A DNA stretch of 64,000 nt from Leucaena leucocephala. Taxonomy: Eukaryota; Streptophyta; Magnoliopsida; Fabales; Fabaceae. Position numbers and translations under genes: made by a program. Shown here in pieces: positions 1-11,100 of the stretch (positions are counted from its first letter, which is position 1; each line of letters begins with the position of its first letter). Location: contig CM073557.1 of the NCBI GenBank assembly GCA_037074615.1, forward strand, positions 11,610,501 through 11,674,500, read 5' to 3'. The notes under the pieces were generated by a model. It was not told the DNA's origin. It made no database searches and saw only the letters and a program-made list of their open reading frames with translations.

Positions 1-455
1 TTTGCCTTCAGTTTTTAGTTACACAAAACGCACTCAAAGTTCCTTTTCCTTCTTGGTGACTCAGAGTTTTCCTCTTCACGGAACACCTAAAGTTGGAACT
101 ATTATTTATAGCTCAAATTCATTTGGGAGATACAAATTCCAGCATTATTCTATTTATTAATGTATTAATTATTAATTAAACTCACTGTTCGTAAGACTAA
201 TATCCTAGCAGTAGAGTGGCTTGTTGTTTCAACATTAGCATTTGAGCTGTTCATATTCAATTTATATTTTTTTTAAAAAAATTAGTAATTAATTATATAC
301 TTTTAAACTCACGAGTAAATGATTATTTTTTTTAAGAATTGATTGAGAGGAGATTCTCATGCAAAATCTTATCTGTGTTATTTTTTTTTAACTTTTTTAA
401 TTTATCCTTCGGTTAATTATTCCAATCAATTGATAGAATTTTAATTTTCTCGATA
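1..455. other. AT-rich upstream flank, nothing recognised
   Basis: AT-rich DNA upstream of the kinase gene. It contains poly-T and poly-A runs and a few mixed stretches near the window start. I see no reading frame or repeat family that I can name here. Confidence 0.5.
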
Positions 456-1015
456 AGGGATCATTTGTTTCAACTTTTTTATTTAAAATAATTTATAAAA
501 ATATATTACTCATAGTTATTTAATATTTTAAACAATAATTATAATCTTAAAAATTATTTCAACAAGTTACTTTGAATAATGGCTTATAAAAAAATAGTTT
601 TTAAAAAAAAATTTTGAAAAAGAGTTTATAAAAAAATAGTTTTGAATAAATGAATATTTAGATAGTTATTATTAGAAAAAAATTTATAATTAAAAAATTA
701 ATATAAAGGATATGATTTTAATAAAAATATGAGAGGGGATAGAGGAGAGATTGTGAAGAAAAGAGAGAGAGAGAGAGTGGAGAAGACAGAAGAAGGAGGA
801 GAGAAAAGAGATGGTATATAAAAAAAGAAGGGTAATATAGTAATTATGTAATTCATAAACTATTTTATTATTTTAAAAATTAATCTCAATAGTTTATTCA
901 AAAATTTAATTTGATCTAATTTTTTTTAAAATAAATATAACTATTTGTTCTAAAAAAAATTTAAATTAAGATTTAGACTAAAAATTATTTTAAAACTATA
1001 ATTTTTTTTCTTTTT
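456..1015 (-). mobile_element. Degenerate Tourist-like MITE relative upstream of the kinase promoter
   Basis: This stretch aligns by eye with the reverse complement of the MITE at 52626-53129, block for block. Shared blocks are the repeated TTATAAAAAAATAGTTTT-type segments (about 575-650), a purine-rich stretch with GAGAGA (740-815), the GGTAATATAGTAATTATG block (829-847) and the ATAACTATTTGTTCTAAA block (937-955). The outer ends are too worn to give terminal inverted repeats or a target duplication, so the limits are approximate. It lies about 300 bp upstream of the probable transcription start and may contribute promoter sequence. Confidence 0.45.
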
Positions 1016-1273
1016 AAACATGCACATAGCAAATAAAAAATTATGTAAATACGTTAAAAGTTAATAAATAATAAATATCTTTTGTAAATAAAAATACGTG
1101 AAAATGTCATAAGTATTACATTATTTTAACCGTTATTAGTTAATCACTCAATTGTGGGGATTGTTTGCAGTTTGTAGCCGTTAAATTCACGCAAGCACAA
1201 CGCGCATTCCAAGTGTAAGTATACGATTTTACTCCTACCGACTAAAACGACCGAGAAGGGCTTTATTCGGTTC
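1016..1273. other. Proximal upstream region of the UMP-CMP kinase gene
   Basis: About 260 bp between the worn MITE and the TATA-like box. Base composition changes from almost pure AT to mixed sequence after about 1150, with a short GC-rich patch near 1190-1255 (CACGCAAGCACAACGCGC and GACCGAGAAGGGC). That fits a proximal promoter. No individual factor site is claimed. Confidence 0.35.
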
Positions 1274-1284
1274 TTTTATTTAAG
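1274..1284 (+). promoter_or_regulatory. TATA-like box of the kinase gene
   Basis: TTTTATTTAAG lies about 100 bp upstream of the donor that ends the untranslated first exon. A start site some 30 bp downstream would give a short leader exon. It is a plausible TATA variant chosen by position only. Confidence 0.3.
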
Positions 1285-1304
1285 AAGCCAAAGTTCCTTT
1301 GCGC

Positions 1305-1384
1305 CAATCCGCATGTGTCTCCCTCCGCTCTTACTCAGTTCAGATCTCTCGTTTGTTTACGTACTCCTCCTCTCTTTATCGAAG
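1305..1384 (+). other. UMK3: Untranslated exon 1 of the UMP-CMP kinase gene (start approximate)
   Basis: A 5'UTR exon is inferred because the first coding exon begins 12-30 bases before its ATG at an acceptor (TTTGTGCAG, ending 2082), so a leader exon must lie upstream. A strong plant donor, GAAG|GTACGT, occurs at 1384/1385, preceded by CT-rich leader-like sequence. The small frame starting at 1313 looks incidental. The 5' limit is a guess from the TATA-like box. Confidence 0.4.
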
Positions 1385-2082
1385 GTACGTTGCTTCAATC
1401 TCTTGGAATTTAGTTTGCATCTCTTAGATCTCTTTAAATTCAGGACATTCTCAAAATTTCGGACTTATTGGATCTCTTCCCATTTGAATTCTTTGCTTTT
1501 TGTCCCTCAAATTTTGAATATTTTGCACAGATCCGAATTCTGATTGGGATCAGTGAAGTTTTCATTCTGCGAACTGACACTCTTCGTCAGACCCAGAATG
1601 ATCCTGTTTGAAAGGCAACATTTTGTTGCTCTGTTTGATATCGTTAAAGTTTGTAATAGTTGCATTCATTTTGGGTTTTGGAGGGAGAATTGGACGAGTT
1701 AAATGATATACCTTTCAGTATTTAAAATCTTCATTTTCCTAGTTTTTCTGTCTAATCCCTTTTAGAATAAACATGGTTTCCTCTAGTTGTTTGTTGATTT
1801 TGCGTGCATTTTATGGGAACTATAGTTCAGAGCTTTCTTTTGTCTGATTTTGGCCAGATCTAATTCTAGAAATTTGTTTACTTCATAGAAGTCTTGTTGT
1901 TTGAAGATCTGCCAAGATTCTGCCTTGATCTGTTGAACACTGAATACCGTTATGATTCCATGAATTATCTAAATTTCCGGAAATAGCTAGTTTTCAAAGG
2001 ATGTGAGAGTTTAAATTGTAAATAACAAATATACGATCTCAACTTAAGTTCTTATCCTAGCTGAATTTCAAATTTTGTGCAG
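1385..2082 (+). other. UMK3: Intron 1 (leader intron)
   Basis: T-rich intron between the leader exon and the ATG exon. It opens GTACGT and closes TTTGTGCAG at 2082; a second AG at 2096 is an alternative acceptor. No coding potential seen. Confidence 0.45.
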
Positions 2083-2113
2083 AACTTTTTGGTGCAGCAT
2101 TTAATAGGTACTC

Positions 2114-2143
2114 ATGGGAACGGTTGTTGAAGCAGCAAACCAG
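2114..2143 (+). CDS. UMK3: UMP-CMP kinase coding exon 1 (residues 1-10)
   Basis: Ten codons from ATG to CAG, ending in phase 0 before GTATTT. The exon itself probably starts at 2083 (or 2097), giving a short leader before the ATG. It encodes the variable N-terminal tail typical of this subfamily. Confidence 0.85.
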
Positions 2144-5100
2144 GTATTTTTGGTCCTTATGCCCATTCACTTCTAGCATTTAAGAAATTAAGATCATTCT
2201 TCTGAAAATCTTATTAAATTGAAGAGACCATTGTTTTTTCCTACTGCCATATAGAATTCTCGAGGTTTGAACTTTGAGAAGTTTTCTTGTTTATAGCTTT
2301 GTTACAATCATATCAAACTTCAAATCTCAAATATTCTTTGTCTGTCATAATTTTATTGTCATATATTTGATCGTTTAACTCTGGCAAATTATAGCTTTGT
2401 TGCTTACAATCATAGCAAACGTCAAACCTCAAATAGTCTGTCTGTTTTTGTTTTGTCATTTATTTAATCACTGTTCTCTTTTTTTTCTCATGTTGTTAAC
2501 TCTGGCAAATTATAGCTTCATTACTTAGAATCATACCAAACTTCAAATCTCAAATATTCTTTGTCTGTCATATTTTTATTTTCATTTATCTGATCTTTTA
2601 TTCTTTTAAATCTAGCAAAGTATAGCTTGGTTACTTACAATCATAGCAAACTTCAAATCTCAAATATTCTTTGTCTTCGTCATATTTTTATGTCATCTAT
2701 TTGATCATTATTTTTCATGATTAATCTTGACTCTTTCTTTCCCCTTTTTTTCCTTTTGTTCTTTTTTCTTTTTGGGGTTCTTCATTGGTTCATAGGGTGC
2801 AAATGGAAGCGCTGTAGAGAAAAAGCCTACAGTTGTTTTTGTGTTAGGTGAGCACAAACTGGTAGCATTCAAAAGATGCATTTTTTATTTACCATTCTAT
2901 GGTTGACTTGGGGAAAATTCTGACCTTGCCTTTCTTTTGAATTTATGTTGATTTAGTTAAGCCGATAGCTCACTATATTTCTGTTTGCTATCTTTCTCCA
3001 TGTATCATATCCTGTATACCTCATTTAGTTCTTTTACACACAATAGTTTGATCTGTTAATTTGAAGAGATCAGGTTGTAATAGGTATACTGAATAAATTT
3101 CCTTTTAAAAAATTATTTCAACTGACTGAATTAATATGCTGTAATGGGATTTACATTACCCTCATTGAAATCATTTAGGTGAATAAATTATTATTATTAT
3201 TATTATTTAAAATTAGAATTTTAGGGCACAAGAAGCTTTATGCATAGACTTGTCTTTCTTTAAGAACTCAATAACTCTCTTGATTACCATGGTTGTAGTT
3301 TCAGCAGTTGTCAACACTTTCAGTATCAAACCAGCCTATACTTCCTTCATATAATAGTAAAGATTTTAAGACCTTTGATTGTTATGTAAATTTGGCATTA
3401 GGACGTGGATCTTTTTGGGATGCACAGCTACGAATAAGATTTTGTTTTGGCCTTCAAATAACAGTATTCTTTCATGCATTTAACATTCAACAAGATTTCT
3501 ATTTTGCAACTATAATCTTTATCAGTTAAATGGTTGAGTAGCTGCTGAAAAGAGGTTTTCCTGATAAGCAAGTACTTTGACTTGTGAATTTGATAGTACA
3601 TGACTAATCTGGTTTCATTCTAGAGATTGATATAGCTTGAAAGGAAAAAAACTGACAATATATATATATAAACAATAAGAAAGTTGAAAGAAAAAGAAAC
3701 TTACTGAGTTCTTATACATTAATAATATGTTTGAGTGTTTCCTTCAAAAACAGTTAAACAAAGCCTAGGGAGCTCAGTAGTCTGGTGCTGTTTGTGAAGT
3801 GCGTGACACAGTTCCAAGTTTCTTGTATTAAATTGCATTCTTTGCTCTCATTCAGTTTGACATGTTTTTTGTGCATGTCAATTGGTATTCTGACAGCAAG
3901 TCACTTAGCAACTATATCAATCCATGAAAATTTTGGTTCTTACTTTCCTATTTTTATACTGCTTCAAGGGCAAAAGGAATGTTACAAGTGGTCTATGCAT
4001 GCCTTACTAGTATCAATTTCCAAAATATGATGTTCTCTGCATCTGCTGATAATCGTTGTCTTAATTTCTTATTCTAATGGTTGAACACCAGAACTAGCCT
4101 TGAGAGCCAGGTCTGGTTGAGTGATGTCATTTAATTTGTGGTGCTAGTTTGCAGTATGGAATATGATAGCCTGAACAGGGAAATAAACTTTGGTTTCCTT
4201 TTGCAACAAAATGAAATTTTTCTAATTTTATCTGTTTCCATCTGTGGTTTACTGTGTGCAGTGGAAAAATTTTTATGACTATGGTGTAAGGGATTTCTGT
4301 AGTTCCTTTTCCTTTCCAAAATTGATTATTGTTTTTCCTTTTTATGTTCTTACTTTCTTCATTGGAAGTTCCAGTGGATGATTTCTGACTTGCAAATTTA
4401 TTCTTATCTTCTGATCATACAGGTGGCCCTGGCAGTGGAAAGGGTACCCAATGTGCCAAAATTGTTGAAAACTTTGGGTATACTCACCTTAGTGCTGGTG
4501 ATCTTCTGCGAGCAGAAATTAAATCTGGTTCTGAGAATGGGTACAGTTTCTACACTTTTAAAAATAGTAATGAAAGATTTATGGCCCTATTGTGTACGCT
4601 GCTTTTGAAGAAACCCTCCCCAGTCCTTTCTATCCTTAAAATCAATGGTGACTAGTGTAAGGAATTGGAAGACACGCAGCGGAAATAAACTTTAAAAATT
4701 TTCCATTCCTTGCCAGGATCTGCCGTATGTGTTTAAGTCAAGTGGAAAGAATCATTACCCTTAGTGTTGCTCAGCGAATTTCACAGCTTCTCTACGTGGG
4801 TGGTGATCTCTTTCTGATCGCAAGAAATCGACGGAGTGTTCCTCAGCGACCTTCACAGATTCTCTCCGCGGACGGTGGTCTCTTTCCGATCACAAGAAGT
4901 CGACGCCTCAGGTCGGCTTCCTCTACTGGTATCCACACGAACAGCGTTCCAACCACGAACGACGTGCTAGCGTCTCCTGTCCCTCCAAGGCTTTCACAAG
5001 TCTCCGTCTCTATTTCGGCAGTTTCTTGTCTGCAAACCTTTTGCAGATTCCGTTCGGCCTTTTCTGTTCTGCGTTATTTTCAAACGTAGCTCCTCCAATC

Positions 5101-8100
5101 AGATATAGAGGATGCTATGCGTTTTTCCCACTTGACCTAATTGGATTTTGGAGTTAATCTTATATTAATTCCGAATTGATACAATATCATATATTGTATA
5201 ATTTTATAAGAAACTAATTAAATAAAATAATATTAAATCCGTCCCACAGATTTAATTACTTATTTATTTAACTTTAAATAAAGATGAGACTGAGTTATAT
5301 TTGATTTATTCCCATAAATCAAATTTGAGATATCCTATCAATTTAAATTTCGAATTTCAAACGTGATAGAGATTTAATTTATCCTTATAAATTAAATCTT
5401 ATAAATATCTCTTATATGAGATATCCTATCAATTTGAATTTCGAATTTCAAACGTGATAGAGATTTAATTTATCCTTATAAATTAAATCTTATAAATATC
5501 TCTTATATGAGATATCCTATCAATTTGAATTTCGAATTCAAACGTGATAGGGATTTAATTTATCCTTATAAATTAAATCTCATATATCTCATATATATAA
5601 TATATATATATATACGAATTTATATATATACGAATATAAATATAAATAAATATATATACATTCACCTGGATCTTTCATTGAATCTGGACATGTCTTAGAT
5701 TCAATGAATCTGGACATCATAGCTCGTGTTGGGCTATTTTGTGTGCGACCCTGTAGGCCCATATGAAGTTGGCAGTGGGCCATTTGCTATACTTAGCCCA
5801 CAAGTCGCAAGCGGTCTCTAGCAAGACATAACAACTACCCAAATCATATGAGGATCGATAAACGATGTAACCTTTTATACAACCATATCATGTCCCTTCT
5901 GTCACGCGATATTTTGGTCATGGATGAGGCATGGATAATGTCATCCTCCTATTCCCGACCGTTACTTTCTCGATCCCTGAGTAGTCTGACTATAGAAATG
6001 GAACTACCTTTCCATTACAGTATGGCCATACATTTCTCAGACTCACTCATCGAGGGGCCCAGTAATATCTCTCCACGAATGTGAGGGACAAATTCCATCT
6101 TGACCATTCACATTCCTCCGCATGAAAAACCACTAAGCCCGAACATAGTCTTTATGATCACTCGGTCAAAAGTGACTTTTGACTAGGTCAAAGCTGAGCG
6201 TTTTGTCATGTAGGAATCCATGATGATCTCAGGTCAAAGGGCATATTGACATGGTTTGTATATGAGAGAAGCTTATGACGTTACCCATGCAGTTCTCTCA
6301 TAGCGGGTCGGTCCAACACCCTGTACTCTTACATGTGCTTATGACTTTGATTTATATCTCTATACATCTTCAAAGTCATACTGGTCTTATTTCATCTGTG
6401 CTCCCACATAGATGATCGACCAGGGACATTTAGGATAATATCATGAATTATCCAAGGATGGTCATCATAGTAAACATGCAAATAATATGATAACTCAATT
6501 AATAAATTCATAAATCAATAATGTTCATAAGACAATGATTGGCCCCTAGGGCACGATTTCCAACAACCTCCCACTTGCACTAGGTACAATCATTAATTTG
6601 ACTAATTCCCATTGACCTAACATGACGCTCATGCTTTGCCTGCACAAGCGGCTTTGTTAGAGGATCAGCAACATTATCTTCTCCTGCTACTTTGCATATT
6701 TTTATATCACCTCTATCGTTGATTTCTCTGATGAGATGAAATCGCCTGAGTATATGCTTGGTCCTTTGATGTGACCTAGGCTCTTTGGCCTGTGCAATAG
6801 CACCGCTATTGTCACAGAGCAAAGTTATTGGATCTGAGATGGTAGGTATCACCCCTAGTTCTGTGATGAACTTCCTGATCCAAACGGCTTCCTTAGCTGC
6901 ATCAGATGCTGCTATATACTCAGCTTCCGTTGCAGAATCTGCTACAGTGCCCTGCTTAGAGCTCTTCCAGCTTACTGCTCCATTATTGAGGAGGAATATG
7001 TATCCAGACTGCGATTTTTGGTCGTCCTGGTCAGTTTGGAAACTCGCATCTGTGTAACCAGTTACACAGAGCTCATCATCCAATCCACCATAGACCAAGA
7101 ATAAGTCCTTAGTCCTTCTTAAGTACTTAAGGATATTCTTGACAGCAGTCCAATGGCCCTCACCAGGGTCCTGTTGGTATCTGCTAGTCATACTTAAGGC
7201 AAACGAGACATCCGGTCGAGTACATAACATGGCGTACATGATAGATCCTATGGCCGAGGCATATGGAACCTTACTCATGCGACCTCGCTGATCAGATGTA
7301 CTAGGACACAGATCTTTGCTGAGGTGAGTACCATGAGACATGGGTATGAAACCCCTCTTTGATTCGTGCATACTGAACCTATGCAGTATTTTGTCTATGT
7401 ATGTACTCTGACTGAGTCCTAGAAGTCTTTTAGATCTATCTCTATAGATCCTGATTCCTAGGATGTAGGTGGCTTCACCCAAGTCTTTCATCGAGAAAGA
7501 CTTTCCTAACCAAGACTTGACAATCTGCAAGGTAGGAATGTCATTCCCAATAAGTAGGATGTCATCGACATAGAGTACCAAAAACACAACTGTGCTCCCA
7601 CTAACCTTCTTGTACACACAAGGTTCATCAATGTTTTGAAGAAATCCAAACTCTTTGATTACTTCATCAAAACGATGATTCCAACTCCGAGAGGCTTGCT
7701 TTAGTCCATAAATGGACTTTTGAAGCTTGCACACTTTACCAGAGTCCTCGGAACGCACAAACCCTTCAGGTTGTGTCATGTACACATCCTCAAGGAGCTT
7801 TCCATTAAGGAAGGCTGTCTTGACGTCCATCTGCCATATTTCATAGTCATAATATGCTGCAATAGCAAAGAGGATTCTGATTGATTTGGCCATTGCTACT
7901 GGGGAAAAGGTCTCATCATAGTCCACACCATGAGTTTGAGTAAAACCTTTTGCAACCAGTCGTGCCTTGAAGACATTTACATTGCCATCCATGTCAGTTT
8001 TCTCTTTGAAAACCCACTTGCACCCGACGGTTTTTACACCTTCAGGCGGGTCGACTAAGGTCCAAACCTTATTGTCGTACATGGATTGCATCTCAGACTT

Positions 8101-11100
8101 CATGGCACTAAGCCATTTTTCGGAGTTTGGTCCCACTATAGCTTCTCGATAGGTAGTCGGCTCATTATGCTCAATGAGCAACACATCACGACTATCAGAA
8201 ATCAGAAATCCATATCTCTGAGGCTGAAGTCGTGTCCTATTAGACTTTCGTGGACCTTGCGTGACTTGAGGAGTCTCAACAACTTGTTGTGAGTCTTCTC
8301 TATTTTCCATCTGCAGTTCTGTGGTGTCTTGTAGCTCTCGAACTTCTTCGAGTTGTACCTTACTCCCACTGGTTCTTTTAGAGATAAATTCTCGTTCAAG
8401 AAAGATACCATTTCTGACAACAAACACTTTGTTATCAGCAGGGTTGTAGACGTAATATCCCTTGGTTTCCTTAGGATATCCCACAAAAAGGCATTTTGAG
8501 GATTTGGGCGCTAATTTGTCTGAGGCTTGTTGCTTAACATAGACCTCGCATCCCCAAATCTTGAGGAAAGACAAACTAGGCGTCCTCCCAGTCCATATCT
8601 CATACGGAGTCTTTTCGATTGCCTTAGATGGAACACGATTGAGTGTGAACGCAGCTGTCTCTAGGGCATAGCCCCAAAAGGAGGGCGGAAGATCTGTTCG
8701 ACTCATCATGGATCGAACCATATCTAATAGTGTTCGATTTCTCCGTTCAGAAACGCCATTCCATTGTGGTGTCCCTGGAGGAGTCAATTGTGAGAGTGTC
8801 CCACAATTCCTAAGATGATCTATGAACTCTTGGCTCAAATATTCACCACCCCGATCAGATCGAAGGGCTTTAATTGTTTTGCCAAGCTGGTTTTGTACTT
8901 CATTTTGAAATATCTTGAACTTTTCAAAAGATTCAGATTTATGTTTCATTAGATAGATGTACCCATATCTGCTGAAATCATCTATGAATGTTATAAAGTA
9001 CGAATAACCTCCTCTGGCATTTGTGTTCATCGGTCCACACACATCTGTATGTATGAGGCCCAATAAATCAGTGGCCCTCTCACTGTGCCCAGTGAAAGGT
9101 GACTTTGTCATCTTTCCTAACAAGCAAGACTCGCAAGTGTCATATGATTCAAAATCAAATGAGTTTAGAAATCCATCTTGATGGAGTTTGGAAATGCGTT
9201 TCTCATTTATGTGGCCCAGACGACAGTGCCAGAGGTATGTGGGATTCAAATCGTTTGGTTTGACCCTTTTGGCGGTTATGTTATAGATATTTCCATGATT
9301 GGGTTGTTCCAAATTTAATATGTAATGATCAACATGCAAATCACCATGAGCATATAAAACATCATTACGATAAATAGAACATCTACTATTCCCAGCAATG
9401 GAAGTGAAACCTTCCTTATCCAAATAAGAAAGTGAAACAATGTTACTATTTAAAGCAGGAACATAATAGCAATTGTTCAAAACTAACAAAAGCCCAGTGG
9501 GCAGAACTAATTCATAAGTGCCTACAGCTAACGCAGCAACCCTTGCTCTGTTTCCAACTCGTAGGTCAACTTCACCCCTTTTCAGCTTCCTACTGTCCTT
9601 TAGTCCCTGCACATTCGTACAAATGTGAGAACCACATGCAGTATCTAATACCCATGAGGTGGAAGTAGAAAGATGAATGTCTATAACATAAATACCTGAA
9701 GCGATAGCCCCGCTATCCTTCTTGTTCTTTTTCAGATCTTCGAGGTAGAGTTTGCAATTCCTCTTCCAATGACCCGGTTCATTGCAGAAGAAGCAGGCTC
9801 CTTCCTTCGGAGGCTTTGCCTTCTTTGGTGCAGGCTTGGTTTCGGGCTTGCCTGACTCTTTGGTCTTACCTGATGAGCCATGACCCTTCCCCTTGCCTTT
9901 GCCTTTCTTTTTCGTACCCTTTCCTTTCTGAACCATCAAAACACTACTGGGTTTCTTCTTAAGACTCGGCTCAGCAGTTTTAAGCATCCCATGCAGTTCA
10001 GAAATAGATTTCTCCATGTTGTTCATGTTGTAGTTCATAACAAACTGGTCATAACTTTCCGGGAGTGAGTTTAAGATCAAATCTGTAGCTAACTCCTGGC
10101 TCATGGGAAATCCAAGCCGTTCAAGGTGATCAATGTACCCTTTCATCTTTAAGACATGAGCACTGACTGATGCACCTTCAGCCATCTTGCAGGAATGTAA
10201 GGCCTTAGTGGTCTCATACCTCTCTTGCCTTGCCTGTTGCTGGAACATTTCCTTGAGATGCACAATCATCTCATAAGCCTCCATGTGTTCCAGATCTCTT
10301 TGGAGCTCCGGAACCATGGTGGCTAGCATCAAGCATCCCACATCGACAGAGTCTTCCTTATGCTTCATATAAGCATCTCTCTGAGCTCTGGGAGCATTGG
10401 CGGCTGGCTCCTCAGGAATGGGTTGATCTAGAACATGCGCCTTTCTTTCCTGCTTGAGAACAATTCTCAAGTTCCTAAACCAGTCAAGAAAGTTTGTCCC
10501 ATTGAGTTTGTCCTTCTCAAGGACAGATCGCAGCGATAATGTAGCAGTATTACTAGTCGTCATGATTCTACAATTAAAATATGCAATGTAATTAGTAATC
10601 TCCCACTAAATAAACAACCCTCAATGCAATAGTTAGTGGGCTAAGATCCATATTTGGCTCAAACTTAAGTCCGCTTTGGCAGGACGCTTAGATTAAGTTA
10701 TTTAGGTAGGTAACACCTTTACCAATTACATCAAATGTAACTCTTAGATATTCATGGGATCCTATCATCATATGATCTGGCATGTTCTAATCCCATCTAA
10801 TGCCTTGAGATCCAAAACCGTTTTGTTAATCTCAATTAAGTCAAACAATAATGAACCTATGAGAGTAGCACCATTACTCTTTGCTTATCTCCCCAAGATA
10901 ACTCAAAAGCACCCACTTTGGTGGAGTCCACAATTGAGCGATCAAGGTTTTGACAAGTGTTCATAAATTGACAGCATTATGACTTAAGATTTTAGAGGGC
11001 CTAATTTAACTATCTGGTTTATAAAACGCATGTTTCTCAGTTCGTATCTCATACAAGTAATATGCATGTGCTGATCTAATCATAAGATGCATAATTCAAA

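Noticed and set aside
3658..3670. Short TA tract in intron 3 (and GA tract at about 762-780)
   Set aside because: Ordinary simple repeats of low interest.
4727..5089. 120-codon plus-strand frame, repeated at 11706-12068 and in part in the solo LTRs
   Set aside because: It lies in the LTR, in every copy, antisense to the element, and has no recognisable domain. Conservation follows from LTR identity.
6785..10068. Several plus-strand frames opposite gag-pol (for example 6785-7057, 9432-9668)
   Set aside because: Shadows of the intact minus-strand Gag-Pol frame.
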